Below, piece after piece: positions 16,489-28,800 of a DNA stretch of 64,000 nucleotides. How positions within the stretch are numbered: position 1 is the first letter of the stretch; each line of letters opens with the position of its first letter. The stretch is from Gammaproteobacteria bacterium (GTDB lineage: Bacteria > Pseudomonadota > Gammaproteobacteria > Pseudomonadales > Azotimanducaceae), in contig VXNY01000029.1 of NCBI GenBank assembly GCA_009840305.1, positions 372,001 to 436,000 on the forward strand. The letters run 5' to 3'. Both the position numbers and the translations under genes were made by a program. The notes beneath the pieces were generated by a model. That model did no database searches and was not told the DNA's origin. It was given only the letters and a program-made list of their open reading frames with translations.

Positions 16489-17658
16489 ATGGACGAGCTG
16501 CGTATTGTAGTAATTGGGATTGAAGCAAACATACCACTTAGAGACTGCCCAATAGTCTATCGTACCGAAACATCTGCGTGAAATCGCATGTAAATTCGTG
16601 CAAACGATCCAGAGTGTTCTGACGGTTCACGAATTTGGCGATCTTTGCAATCGACAAAACAATTACCGACAACATCTGAGTTCTCGGAATATTGACCCTC
16701 CCGGTTCTTTGAAGTTGAACTTTTTCTCCTTGATGTTGAGTTTATGTGTTGATGAATGTTATCAGGTCTTAGTCGCTTCGGTCGCAAGCCGGTCTTCGAT
16801 ATGTCTTCAGAATACCAGATGTTCTTTGACTTGATCGAACTCTAGTCGAAAAGACAACGATCGCTTATCCAGTGATCGGTAAGTTTTCGCCAATAAACAC
16901 GGTCCAGACAGCTCTAAGGTAAAAGGGTTCCGTCGATTAGTCTTGATCCAGAGCAAGGATATTCAAGAGCCAATAGTAAACGGCAAAATCTGTATTGGAC
17001 CGAAACCCTTTCTCTGAAGACAAACTCAGCAAACTCGCTCTGAAGTTGCCTTACTATACAAAACCGAACTTGGTTTCGTAATTCCGCATGTAGCTCACTG
17101 CAACCTTAACTTGTGTGACAATCATTAGAGCAATAGTAGCAGCCATTTAATTGCCAGAATGGATGACTTGTCTTCGCTTCAGCTACAGCACCACTGCAAT
17201 GATTAAATATTCCCAAGTATTCCCTGTTCTCCGATTTTGGAAGGAAACTACATGTTGAGGTATGTACTTCGTGATCACCGTTAGACTGGGCGTTTTTGTT
17301 GACGTAATATCTTGCCAATTGCTTGCTCCCTATTAATGAACGTGTGAAGTCTTTTGAAGGGAACAATTGTACACTTTTAACAAGTCGTGTCAACCGAAAG
17401 TATCAAATTACATATACACATTTATAATCGTCAGTTAAAAAAAGCGTGTCACTTACTAGAAGTGAAAGAAATTTGTAAATCTGTGAATCAGATCTAAGAC
17501 TCGCACAAATATTTGTGCGTAAAGTTTGTGGACTTCACGCTCGCGACACCAGTGGAGAAAAACGTGATTATTGCGTGAAAACAGAAGTTTAAAAGCAAAG
17601 CGTTTCGTACGATTCGCCTTGATACATTTCTCTCTGAAGGAAACTAGAGGAGTAGCGA
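16489..17658. other. Long intergenic region, no gene recognised
   Basis: Nearly 1.2 kb without a supported gene. Several reading frames of 70-95 codons occur on both strands, but they overlap each other, lack ribosome sites and have low-complexity or unlikely composition. It may be decayed coding sequence upstream of the broken exonuclease gene. No repeat, tRNA or terminator could be defended. Confidence 0.4.
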
Positions 17659-18546
17659 TTGACCCCAAAGGATAAGACCTTTAACGCAATAGACGTAGAG
17701 ACCGCCAATACTGATCGAGCTTCCATTTGCTAAATCGGAATCGTCCGTGTTGTTGATGGCGAAATTCAGGATACTTGGAAGACTTACGTAAACCCAGAAG
17801 ACTGGTTCGATCCATGGGTAGTTGACATTCACGGTATTAATGAAGACATGGTTGCTTCCAGTCCAACCATGCCAGAGGTTAGAGATGAACTTCGAAAGAG
17901 ATTGCGTGGGACCACTGTAGTAAGTCACACATCGTTTGATCGCGTCGCCTTTGAACGAGCAATGTTGGGGTATCACTTAGAGCAGCTTAAGATCACCTGG
18001 ATGGACAGTGCCAGGGTCGCACGTCGTTGGTGGGCACAGTATGCTAAAAGAGGGTATGGATTGAAGAACATCGCTAGCGACTTAGGCATTGAATTCAATC
18101 ACCACGATGCTTTAGAAGACGCACGCGCGACCGCCGTGATCATGCTGAGAGTCCTCGAGGAATCGGAGCTGGGAATACAGGAATGGTTAGAGAAATCCGC
18201 GTCCCCTATAAGTGGACCTCGACAAACAATCGCGTACAAGAATCTGTCCGGAAAAGTAGATGGTGATCTGTATGGAGAAACTCTGGTATTTACGGGTGCG
18301 CTCGCGATGGCACGACATGAAGCAACTCAAAAGGCAAATGATGCAGGATGTAACGTTGTTGGTAGTGTTAGTACGAAGGTTTCTATATTAGTTGTAGGAA
18401 CTCAGAACAAGCACAAATTGAAAGGAATGACAAAGAATAGCAAACACAGAAAGGCTGAAGAGTTGATCGCTAGTGGGCACGAGGTGCAAATCATCTCTGA
18501 GAATGACTTTCTAGATTTAATCGGTATGCAAGACAGTAGAGTCTAA
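17659..18546 (+). pseudogene. DnaQ-like exonuclease-BRCT, copy 1, nonsense mutation
   Basis: This is a close duplicate of the intact gene at 39399-40271. Translation would begin at TTG 17659 (AGAGGAG, 6-base spacer) and read the first DEDDh motif AIDVETAN, but codon 25 is TAA at 17731-17733 where the other copy has CAA (Gln25). The rest is open to 18546 and keeps the HTSFD motif, HHDALEDARA and the BRCT domain. Reinitiation at ATG 17848 could give a 232-residue protein without the first catalytic motif, so it could not be an active exonuclease but might still dimerise or bind through BRCT. Upstream and downstream flanks do not match the second copy, so the duplicated unit is little more than the gene itself. 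Confidence 0.85.
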
Positions 18547-19086
18547 TAAGAACCCACGAAAAAATGAGGGTTTGGTTCATCTAACTCAGAACTATCATCT
18601 GTCTTGACGTGGAACGTACGGCATACCTCGAATACTCAAAAACTGTTCCCAAAGGATAATCGGTTAAGTCGTCAACCTCTGGCGCGCTGAAGGCGTAGTT
18701 GAAGAACAGTGGCGGCGTGCTTTGAAAATACGTAAGGGTATCAAATTTTCTGTAATAACAACCCCGTATGTCCACGGTGTCTTTGCGTAAATCTTTATGA
18801 ACTATTGAGTAGCATTTTTGCTATAATTCGCTCCCGTTGAAAGCGGTGCTAACATAGTGAAGGTAGAAAAACACAAGAAGGACGTATCCAGAGTGATGTA
18901 CTTACAACGAGAATTTGGTTCAAGCACTCGAGTTAATCTAAGCACAAAACATGGAGTTGTGTCATCGGCCTTCATTCGTCCTTGGTTCGGCATGCTTTTG
19001 ACTAAATTCAAAAACTACGAGGAGAGAGATTCCCTTCGATCACAAATAGCTATCACCCTATTTTGTGACTGAAGAGACCAAGGCAT
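18547..19086. other. Intergenic region upstream of TIR gene
   Basis: About 540 bases. A TATAAT at 18822-18827 could be a -10 box, but no good -35 stands 16-18 bases before it. A 71-codon reading frame at 18857-19072 begins with GTG and has no recognisable domain; it ends just before a terminator-like hairpin, which is the only argument that it is expressed. Confidence 0.35.
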
Positions 19087-19127
19087 ACAGGTTTGCTACA
19101 TAAACCTGTTTAATTGAGATTTTTTTC
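19087..19127 (+). terminator. Rho-independent terminator or attenuator before the TIR gene
   Basis: ACAGGTTT (19087-19094) pairs perfectly with AAACCTGT (19102-19109) across a 7-base loop, and a run of seven T follows near 19121. It lies just upstream of the TIR gene's ribosome site. It ends any transcript entering from the left, or acts as an attenuator for the TIR gene. Confidence 0.6.
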
Positions 19128-19164
19128 TCGGATACCAATCGGTTTAATCAAACTAAGGAGACAC

Positions 19165-21780
19165 ATGTCAAGTCGTAATCTTTTTATCAGTTATTCTCAC
19201 GCAGACGAAGAGCTGAAGAATGAGTTCACTGCTCATCTAGCACCATTAGAGAGTAATGGACAAATCAGTTCATGGCACGATCGCGAGATCATTGCAGGTG
19301 ACCAGATTTTTCGTGACATTGAAAGTGCTCTGCTAGATGCCGACATGGTAGTGTTTCTAATAAGTTCAGATTTTTTGAAGTCAATTAGTTGTTACAAGAA
19401 AGAATTGAAGAAGACACTCGAACGGTTCGAAAACGAGGAACATGTTGATATCATACCAGTGATATTAAGAAATTGTCATTGGCAATCGACCGACATCAAA
19501 GAATTTATGGTTGTACCCAAAGATGGTACACCGATTGTCAACCACGAGAACAGAGATGACGCTTGGGTAGAGGTAATCCATCAAATAGCAAAACGACTGA
19601 ATATAACGAAAGATACAAAGGTCAACAATGTAGAGAGCACAGATGAAATTCCGAAAAAGAAACTAACTCTCAAATCAGAATTTCGTAAGTGGTTAGAAGG
19701 AATGGAAATTGCATTCCAACATAGCCAAAAAGAGAGATTGTCGCTTGCTGACATTTACATTTATCCAGACCTAAAAGGCGCGCGATATCGGAACTACGAA
19801 AAAAGCGATATCGTCGACTCTCAACGTCTGCTATCCACGGAATTCCTAAAAGATGGAGTCATCATTGAAGGCGAAGAGCAGACAGGCAAAACATCATTAA
19901 TTAAGATGATTTACTCTGAACATTTAAAAAACGGGTTAACACCTGTATTCGCCGAAGCTAATAGGATCAAAACAACTAATCTCCGCAAATTAATTTCCAA
20001 GTTGCTAAAAAGTCAATACAAAGATCTATCGTACGAAAAATTCATTGAATCTTCGCGATCACGCATATTAATCATTGACGATTATCAAGAATTGGGCTTG
20101 AACAAAAAGTACGAAAATAAGTTTTTAAGCAATGTGAGAGAAGTCTTTGATTATTACATATTTGTAGCTGACAACACTTTATCGCATGACGAACAACGTA
20201 TGGCGGAGCTCGCTGCCTGTCAGCGATGGGAAATTCTCGAATTTGGAAATACGAAAAGAGGGGAATTGATAGAACGATGGAACATATTAGGCCAGGAAGA
20301 AACGATAGAAGATTCGTTGCTATTCAAACGCATAGACGAGATGACAAGAAATATGGATTCGATTATTGGTAAAAATATTCTGCCTCCAAAACCAATATTT
20401 CTTCTGACAATTATCCAGAGTCTTGAAACCTTTATTCCATCTGACTTCAAATTGACGTCGCACGGACATTGTTATCAGATGTTAATCTTACAAGCTCTTC
20501 ATCGTGTCGGTATTGATAAAAGGAATTTTGATACATTTGTAAACTATCTTACGGAATTAGCATATTTTTGTTTTACTCACGGGGGACACTCTATTACACT
20601 GTCTGATTTCGGTATATTTAAACGTGAGTATTCCGAACAGTATCTTCTTGAATCGCATAAGAAGATTGTGGATACTCTCAAAGAATCAGAAATTTTATTG
20701 AAAGATGAGGACGGAGTCCGATTTGCCTACCGCTACATGTACTACTTTTACGCGGGAAAATATATCTCAGATCATCTAAGTGAGTGTATGGATGATGTTC
20801 ACACGATATGTCAAAAAATACATTTGGATAGAAATGCTAATATTTTAATATTTGTGATGCATCACAGTCGCAATCAGAGTGTTATTGATGAGATCATCAG
20901 ACGTTCTAAAGAAATATTTTCGGATGTTAGTGAATCTTCGCTTAACAGAGCTGAAACAGACCACATGCTTGAACTCATAGAAGCGCTTCCAGAGTTAGTG
21001 ATGGAACAACAACGCGATGTAGCGTCAAGAAGAAAACGAAAACTGGCTGTAAAAGATAAATTTGATGATAGATCATTAGAAGAGAGCGAGCAACAAGCAG
21101 AGGACGAAGAAGAATTAACAACTCATGACAAAAGATTAATCGATATTCGTAAATCCTCTAAGACAATTGACGTCGTTGGACAAATTCTCAGGAATAGATC
21201 AGGTTCCTTACGTAAGAATCAGCTGATTGAGCTGACAAATACTGGTTTTGGATCGGGGCTTCGTTTTTTGGGTTTTTGGCTAGATACTTCCAAACGAGAC
21301 AAAGAACAGTTAGTATCTATTATCACGGAAATTTTGAAAAATTATTACGAGATTGACGGCGATTTAGATGATAGCAAAACTCACAAAAAAATTGAAAAAT
21401 TAGCTACGAAGATATACTTAAGGTTGTCGTATGATGTTTGTAGAGCCGTAATTACGAGAATTTCAAATTCACTAGGTGATACAAAGTTAGTAGAAATATA
21501 CAGAGAACTGGAAAGTCATTCGAAAGATTCCCTTTCTATACCAATCATAAACATTACGATCCACATGGAGTTTAAGAAACAGATTCCCAGGAATGAGATT
21601 ATCTCTTTATTACCAAAACTCGAGTCAAATCCAATTGTGAAAATGTTATTGAAAGAGTTAGTAGTTCGTCATATTTATTTTAATGCAGTAGAACTAAACG
21701 ATATGCAATGGATATCTGATAAACTGGACATTCCTATTAAAACTCAAAGACTGATTTCGATGAATAGAGATGGTCGTTAA
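19165..21780 (+). CDS. TIR-domain P-loop NTPase (STAND/NLR-like), probable defence protein
   Basis: ATG 19165 follows a perfect AAGGAG and opens directly into a TIR domain; the longer reading frame from 19114 crosses the terminator hairpin and is rejected. The product has 871 residues. Residues 1-145 are TIR: LFISYSHADEE at 6-16 and the likely NADase Glu80 in SCYKKE. Residues 215-420 are a P-loop NTPase with GEEQTGKTS at 236-244 and Walker B LIIDDYQEL near 302-310. The rest is helical, with a charged linker around 650 (EESEQQAEDEEE), and probably forms the sensor. In related systems a trigger causes oligomerisation and TIR depletes NAD+. The gene is clearly more AT-rich than its neighbours, which suggests separate acquisition. 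Confidence 0.82.
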   Translation: MSSRNLFISYSHADEELKNEFTAHLAPLESNGQISSWHDREIIAGDQIFRDIESALLDADMVVFLISSDFLKSISCYKKELKKTLERFENEEHVDIIPVILRNCHWQSTDIKEFMVVPKDGTPIVNHENRDDAWVEVIHQIAKRLNITKDTKVNNVESTDEIPKKKLTLKSEFRKWLEGMEIAFQHSQKERLSLADIYIYPDLKGARYRNYEKSDIVDSQRLLSTEFLKDGVIIEGEEQTGKTSLIKMIYSEHLKNGLTPVFAEANRIKTTNLRKLISKLLKSQYKDLSYEKFIESSRSRILIIDDYQELGLNKKYENKFLSNVREVFDYYIFVADNTLSHDEQRMAELAACQRWEILEFGNTKRGELIERWNILGQEETIEDSLLFKRIDEMTRNMDSIIGKNILPPKPIFLLTIIQSLETFIPSDFKLTSHGHCYQMLILQALHRVGIDKRNFDTFVNYLTELAYFCFTHGGHSITLSDFGIFKREYSEQYLLESHKKIVDTLKESEILLKDEDGVRFAYRYMYYFYAGKYISDHLSECMDDVHTICQKIHLDRNANILIFVMHHSRNQSVIDEIIRRSKEIFSDVSESSLNRAETDHMLELIEALPELVMEQQRDVASRRKRKLAVKDKFDDRSLEESEQQAEDEEELTTHDKRLIDIRKSSKTIDVVGQILRNRSGSLRKNQLIELTNTGFGSGLRFLGFWLDTSKRDKEQLVSIITEILKNYYEIDGDLDDSKTHKKIEKLATKIYLRLSYDVCRAVITRISNSLGDTKLVEIYRELESHSKDSLSIPIINITIHMEFKKQIPRNEIISLLPKLESNPIVKMLLKELVVRHIYFNAVELNDMQWISDKLDIPIKTQRLISMNRDGR

Positions 21781-21838
21781 GCACTACTGTCAATACTGTG
21801 TAACTTTGAATGAAAAGCTGGCAATTCTATATTCATTT

Positions 21839-22658
21839 CTATTTAATCGGGATTGGTTCTGACCCATCGCTAAATCGAGAGACTAGAACGTCCTTCAAGT
21901 TGTCGGTGCTCAACTCTCTCTGAAGGATGCAACCATTCGAGTCTACTAGGAAAGCCTTAGGAATACCTTGTACGCCATACGCGACTGGAGTTTCTTGCTT
22001 AAAGCCTCCGATATCGGCTACATTTATCCAAGCGAGTTTGTGTTCGGCAGATGCTTCTTCCCATTCCTCGAACGTGTCATCGATGGAGATCATCAAGATT
22101 TCGAATCCATTTTTGTTGAAATCTGGGTCAATCTCCCTTAAAGCTGGAAAAGTAGCAATACAGGGGCCACACCAAGTAGCCCAAAAGTCTATGTAGACTA
22201 CTTCAATACGTTTCAAGACATCGTCTCGAGCAAACTCAGCACCGTTTAAGTCCGGCAACGTGAACTTAGGAGCTTTTTGTCCGGGCTGGAGGAGTTGGTC
22301 ATTCTGCTTTACAGCTAGCCGTCGAGCAAGTTCGTTCCGAGGACGTATCACTCGTCGTTCGATCAAGTCTTCATCTTCGAGAGTTGTTGCAATCTTGTCA
22401 TATAGAGGCAACGCTAAGTGAGTGTCGTCCCGATTGATACCGGCAAAGGCACCTAATTCCAACGCTAACAACGTGTTCAACGGATCCGTGGAATTTGTAG
22501 CCAACTCCTCGATCGTGTCGGAGCGCATCTTTTCTAACACTTGGCGTTTGACGACCCAATCCTGGTATTGAAACCCACCAGAACCACTCATGAATGGGCT
22601 CAAGCCAGGGATTACGTCCTCTAACGGTACATGCTCGTATCCTTTGGCTGTGCGGGGA
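21839..22658 (-). pseudogene. Truncated duplicate of TlpA-type lipoprotein (C-terminal part only)
   Basis: The reading frame (254 residues from 22603) matches the last 40% of the intact lipoprotein at 29397-31286 with only scattered changes, including the thioredoxin-like domain and its WCGPC site. Similarity ends abruptly near 22658, where the other copy continues into its acidic linker. The signal peptide, lipobox and N-terminal domain are therefore missing. Without export a CGPC thioredoxin-like domain of this type would be misplaced in the cytoplasm, so I regard it as a remnant. About 190 bases of unrelated sequence follow up to the giant protease gene. Confidence 0.8.
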
Positions 22659-22849
22659 CTCGGAGCTCAAATTAAAAAAACAAATGAAGCCTCTGTCAAC
22701 GTGGTTCGGAAAAAGGTCTCACTGGGTCCTGTAATGGATGTTCTCATACAGTTGACAATACCCAGTGTTGTTGTGTTCTCCGACCTAACTTGGGAACTTA
22801 CTCCGTATATTGAAGAACCGGTCGGTGTACTGAGGCGATCACACGATTG

Positions 22850-25800
22850 CTAATTTGAACCTTCTTGGATCACGTTGCTGGAGTAGTAGCCTTCTTCATC
22901 GTCGATAACGAATCGACCTACCAATCGATACTCGCGACTGTCGTCTGGTTCATGAGGGCACAGTTCCCCAGCGGTGATTGTTGAAGCGACGTCGGACCAA
23001 TCCGCATCGGAATCATCTCTCACCTGCCACTTAGACTCTTTCACTGAGTATTTCACGCCGTTCACGACTAAGTTCAGAATTTGCGTACACTCGGATATAG
23101 AGAGCGTGTTCAGTGTGATTTCGCCGGAGTCCACCGTCAAGCTCGACAGGCGTTCATAAACGACTTCACCATAGAAATTACTGGCAAATTCAATGGTTTC
23201 CCCATCGCGTGTGAACGTTGCAACCATGCGATATTCTTTGGAGTCTGAAGACGAATACGAGCAAAGTTGTCCCGTCTCTTCCGTACCTTCAATGTCGGAC
23301 CATACCGAGTCGACTGTTCGACTCTGCCATTTTGAGTCGATGACGGAGTAACTCACATTGTCGACGACCCATTCGGAAGCAGCGATACAACCGTTTTCAG
23401 CGATATCATCATCGAATTGAATTTGATTCTTGGACGCTTGTAGTAGGTCCAATCGAAGAACCTGATCGGCCTCAACTTCAGTTAAGTCTGTTACTTCATT
23501 TCCAAAACGTTCGAAAATGAGAATACCGTGTTCTCGAGTGGCGACGTAGACGTGCCGACCGTCTGGACTTGCTTCGATAGGACTCGTTTCTGATAGATCT
23601 GGAAGACGGTATGAAGGTAAACTCCGCCCAAATCGATCTTTAACCCCTTGTTGAGGAGGTGCATTGAGAACGAAGTCACTCAACGTCAGTGCCTCTTCTT
23701 CAGGAGAGTATTCGACTACGTAAGCGCCGCGCGAACACAGCACATCTAGGGCATAGGAGTCAGTTCTTGGAAATACTGCGGCGCAGTCGAAGAGTCTAAG
23801 AAAAAATCGAACTGATGAAATTTGTTCAACGGCACCAGTTAAATAATCGATGCTATAGACTGCCACGTCTGCGTGAGACCAAGCACGTTGATAGACGGTG
23901 AAAAAGTACCCATCATCACTTGAAAACGTACCAGCAATCTTTGACCCCGGAATGTCTGTCAATGGTTTTGAGATTGCCTGAAATAAACCGCTCCCAACTT
24001 CACGTCCAAGTAGCTGCTCTTCGTCAAACACCCAACGCCACCAATAATTTCCGTTGCTTGACGGATACACAGAATAAGTGTTAGTCACTGAGTTGTTACC
24101 AACAAATTTGAACGTACTATCCGAATTAAAGGAATAGACAGTTTGAGAAAGATCAGTCGCACGATAGACATAGTCTCCGCTGTTACCCATGAACAGTATT
24201 GGACTGCCAAAGGTCGTGAAGGTAAACGAGTCTCCAACACCATGCTCCGATCTGTCAAGCACAAATTCTGACTCGTCTTCGGAGCTGGATTTAAGGGTCC
24301 ACCACTTATCTTGGTTGTGTGCATACAAGTAGTCGCGATAAGGATCCCAGACCAGGAAGCTACGTGCGTCGAGATCATCGATTTCCTGCCGTAGAGACAG
24401 ATTTCCTGTAGTAGTTTCGCGCTCGAACACACTGATGCCCGCGTCGGTGGAAGCAAACAGGACCGTACCGTCCGCATTGAATGCCACATCCGTTAAACCT
24501 GACAATGAAGAAATTATTTGCCCGGATACATCCCGGTCTCCCTGCGCTACTCGACCTCGATACGCGAGCCAATTCGGCGCGTCGGTAGTTGACCAATGTA
24601 ACTCAAACTCTGAACTTGGGTGTGGTTGCGTGCTTCCCACTCGCACGAGTACACTTGAACCTTGCTCAATATACACGATTACCTCGACACCTTCGCCAGG
24701 TAACCCAGCAGTTCTTGAAGCCATGATTAGTTCAGGATTCAGATTAGTTTCGGTGGGATGAAAGGCTGACAAGATAGAGTTCGAACTCCCATCCTCAATC
24801 CAGAATCTATACCATCCTGTTTCATCGGCTTCATACGAATACCACAGGGACGAATAACCCAAGTTACTACGAATTGAAGAACCCGTCGTCGCATATTCGT
24901 TGACACCGACCACACTTCCGGCGGTGCCATTTAATGAAATAGCACCAGTGAGCCAATTGTTTTCTGGGGTCTTTCCCCAATGTAGCGACGTACTATTGCT
25001 TGGGAAGAAAATATAGGCTCGATTGTCGTCCTTAGCTCGTCCCAAAGAAATAGCATATTCTTCATCCTCGTTAGCATCAAAAACCAATGCCGTCCGGCCC
25101 AAGACGATATTGTTCACACCCGCATCTTTCTCGCTTAACTCTCCAACCACGTTGCCCTCAAACGCTTTGACTTGGAACTGGGAACGGTTCCAGTACCAGG
25201 TATAACGCCCGTTTGCGGGAGCCGTCCATTTCACCCATCCCGTTTGAATTCCTGTGGCTTCGGGTTCGTCGGGTTCCACACCTAACAAGCTTTCGTGAAC
25301 CAAAGTTATTCGCCCACTCTCGTCGTTGGTTAATTGCGTCCCACTGTCAAACCAGTCCCATCTACGGCGAGTTTTATCTTGCTGCTCCCAAGTCAGGTCG
25401 TCGAACTTCCACCCTCCAGAAAACACATCTGGAGAGGCAACCATGATGTAATAAGTCTCATCTTGGGCGACAGCAACGGAGACCGGATCGCCCGGCTCGG
25501 AGACGCCCGAGACTAGTCTTAGATCATCAACCGCGTCGCCCGAGAAGACCAAGACATGTACAACCTGAGAATCTTCAATATGGAACTCCCAATCACCGTC
25601 TTCCGGTGCGGTCCAACGATACCAGATAGTCGACGCCAGTGTGCCGTATATTTCCCCTGGTTCGATTGAGGCTCCTAAGTTGTGCCCCGCGACGGTACCA
25701 GATACTCCAGTCAACGTTGTCGCATCCGCAAAGTTGTCGTTGGGTGGCCGTTCACCAAAGAGCCAATTCAAGGTTAGTGGCATGGATGCGTGCGAGCCGC

Positions 25801-28800
25801 CGACGCGAATTCGATACTCCTTCCCTTGCTCTGCAAAAAATTGCACGGACCAGTCCGCAGAACCAATGTATTGCGCGCTCGCGATACCACAACAGTGTCC
25901 CGTCGCGAGAAATACGTCTACAACAGGTTTAAACTGAGACAAATACCAACTAGGTAACTTGACTCGGGGACTAACTACAAAAGAAGCTAACCCCGATTGT
26001 TCGGCGGTGTATTGAAACCAAAGGGACTGAGTGGGTCGACGTAGCGTCGAATTCAGAATAGGTTCACCCGATTCTGACGTTGCCAAGAGTGTGTCTGTTT
26101 CCAGAACACCCCCCTCGCTGTCCAGCACTGTGGGAGAGTCATACTCGTCGTTACGCGGTGATTGTGTCTCATCACTCGGTTCTTCATCCGAATCCAATTT
26201 ACGAAAGAAAACTGAAGTGCTAGCACTCTTGCCGTTCCAAGTGGTGGCAGTGAGGTATATGGTCAACGGTCCTTCGGATTCGGACGCAAGATTTAGGAAT
26301 ACTTGCTGTTCTTCACCATGACCGATTTCACCTAAGTAAATATCCAGAACTTGGGAATGATCGACGTTGATGCCGTCCTCTCTTTGTACTGATCCTTTAA
26401 AGTGGCGGAACATGTTGTTGGTATGGTCTGCTATAAAACCGAATGCTTCACAGGGCTCACCATCGGCAGTTCGACAATCTATATGTAAGACCGAGCCGGG
26501 CGCAACATAACCATCTGTCGATATCGTTACTCCGACTTGATGGTTGTGATCTTCTCCACTCGCTACTTCGTACACCGTTTGGTCCGTATCCAGTGTAAGC
26601 TGAGGCGCGTCAGAACCTCGAATCATCGTCCAAGCGACTGCTGCACGCGGTGCTTCAGTGAAAATACGTTCCCCCGACACTTGAATTCGGTAGGTACCCG
26701 GTTCTGGATCTTGAATAATCACCCATTCGACGTTGTCAATCTTCGACTGTGACGAATACTCGCCGCAAGGCGATGATCCACAGTTCGCACCATGGTCCAG
26801 CCAAAGATCTAGATCATTTAAAACCGTGCTGGCTATGGTGCTTGCTGGTGGTTCGTCCCAAGTCAGTACGACATCAAGTCTTGTTGTTCCGGATGGAACC
26901 ACAATGTCTTCGTAAGCGTATTCGCCATTTTCCAACGTGATCGTCGCGCCAGAACTAGTCCAGCCTTCCGGAACGTCGCGGTTGACAATGCTCGTACGAG
27001 CCGAAACCATCCCCATACCGTACTTCGCTTGCATACTTCCTGGACCGTTGGTATTGTCCTTCGGAAATGCTGCTTCCGATTCGAGCCATGCTTTGGGGCG
27101 CACTGCACTGGCCATTAATCTTGCCCGTACCAGTGCCGGTTCCTCGCGGTGATCGGGAGACGCATCCATGAGTAGAGTCGCAACTCCAGCGACACAAGGC
27201 GAGGACATGCTCGTTCCACTCGACACGCGATATCCATCGTATGAACCGTTACCGTCGGCAGACATGACATCAACACCGGGTGCGACTACTAACGGTAATA
27301 ATCGACCGTCAGCCGTGGGACCAAGACTGCTGGATACGGCTAAATCGCCATTGTCATAAACATTGCCGACGGCTAACGAATTCTTCGCTGAACCGTAGTT
27401 TGAAAAGCCATAAATCCGGGCGTTCGCGTTTGCTACAACATATAGCTGTCGGTGCGCCCAGACGATAGAATCCAATTTGCGCGGACCTGTTGACCGGCCT
27501 TCCCATTCTAGACTGCTCGCTGAAAGACTCATATTTACGATCAATGGCTTTACTGAATCTTCACTCCATCCTTCAGCTGGACACGACGTAGGTTTTGCGA
27601 GGAAATCCATCCCTTGAAGTACGAGCGACGTGGAGCCAAAGCCGAAGGAGTTCAATACCTTTGCGAACCGAATATGCTCGACCCCCGGTGCTACTCCCGC
27701 ATACTTTGGTCGAAAATACCCGTTTCCTGCTATCGTACCCGTCACATGAGTTCCGTGCCCAAATTCGTCAGTCCAGAGATCGTGATCTTCACCCTGAATG
27801 AAATTCTGACCGCAAACACTTTTCCTTAGGGACGAAAGGGCAACATGGTTTGCGTTCAAACCAGTGTCCATAACTCCAACAGGAACTGTGATTCCATTAA
27901 CTCCGGTGTAAGTACCACGCGAACCATCTACCGAACGAAGAGCATCACCGCCTACAGCTGGTACCGAGGTGTCGTGTGAGGCCTTCACGATTGCGATGGG
28001 TTCAACTGCCTGAACGAAGTCTAAAGCAACGAGTTCGGACAACTGATTCCGTCGCATGACTGCAGAAAAAGTCCGTATAGACGGGTCAAAATGTCCTACC
28101 TCTAATCCCACCTTCTTGAGTTCACGCCGAAACGAGTATTCCATCTTAGAAGTCATCACGACCACAAAAACTGGTACGAGTCCGGAAGAGGAGTTTTCTT
28201 CAATCAACTGTTCAAAGTTACTACTCACTTTGTGCGATGGAGGTAGTGCTCCAACTCCAGTTACCCATGAAGTTTGCGCTATCGCTTCTAAGCTTTTGCG
28301 ATTGTTGGGTAGTCGCAAACGGACCAAATCACCGGTCTGTCCAACCACGCGCGCACCAAATCGTCGCAAGCCTCGCTCTATTTCTTCAGATTGGATTGGT
28401 CCTTTCAGTCTTATCCACCCGAAGGTCCAGCTTCGATTCGCGTCCTCAGCTTGTTGAAGCAATGCGTCAATCGAAGAGCTAGCATTCAACCATTCGAGGT
28501 CATCCTGCTCGGTGACACTTGGAGTAGCGATTGACTCAGCTTCGTCCATTTTGCCCTTCCGAAAGTTCTTGCTGACAGAAATTACGGAATCGCTGGATGC
28601 TTTGAAATTTGAACTGCTAGACGAATGGTTTTTTGGAGGAGCATCTGCTTGGACTCTTGGTTTTTTCGCTCCCACCACAGATTGCTTCTTCGTTCGAGCA
28701 TTCTCGAAGTTAATGATTTGATCGATGACACTTTGATGTACGTTAGTGTGGTACTCTCTGGCAGTGTTATCCGTATCCCGTACCGAAGTCCACAAAACCC

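Noticed and set aside
18857-19072. 71-codon frame between the exonuclease pseudogene and the TIR gene
   Set aside because: GTG start without ribosome site, no recognisable domain; only a nearby hairpin speaks for it.
19114-19164. Longer N-terminus of the TIR protein
   Set aside because: It begins inside the T-tract of a terminator-like hairpin, while ATG 19165 has a perfect AAGGAG and opens directly into the TIR domain.
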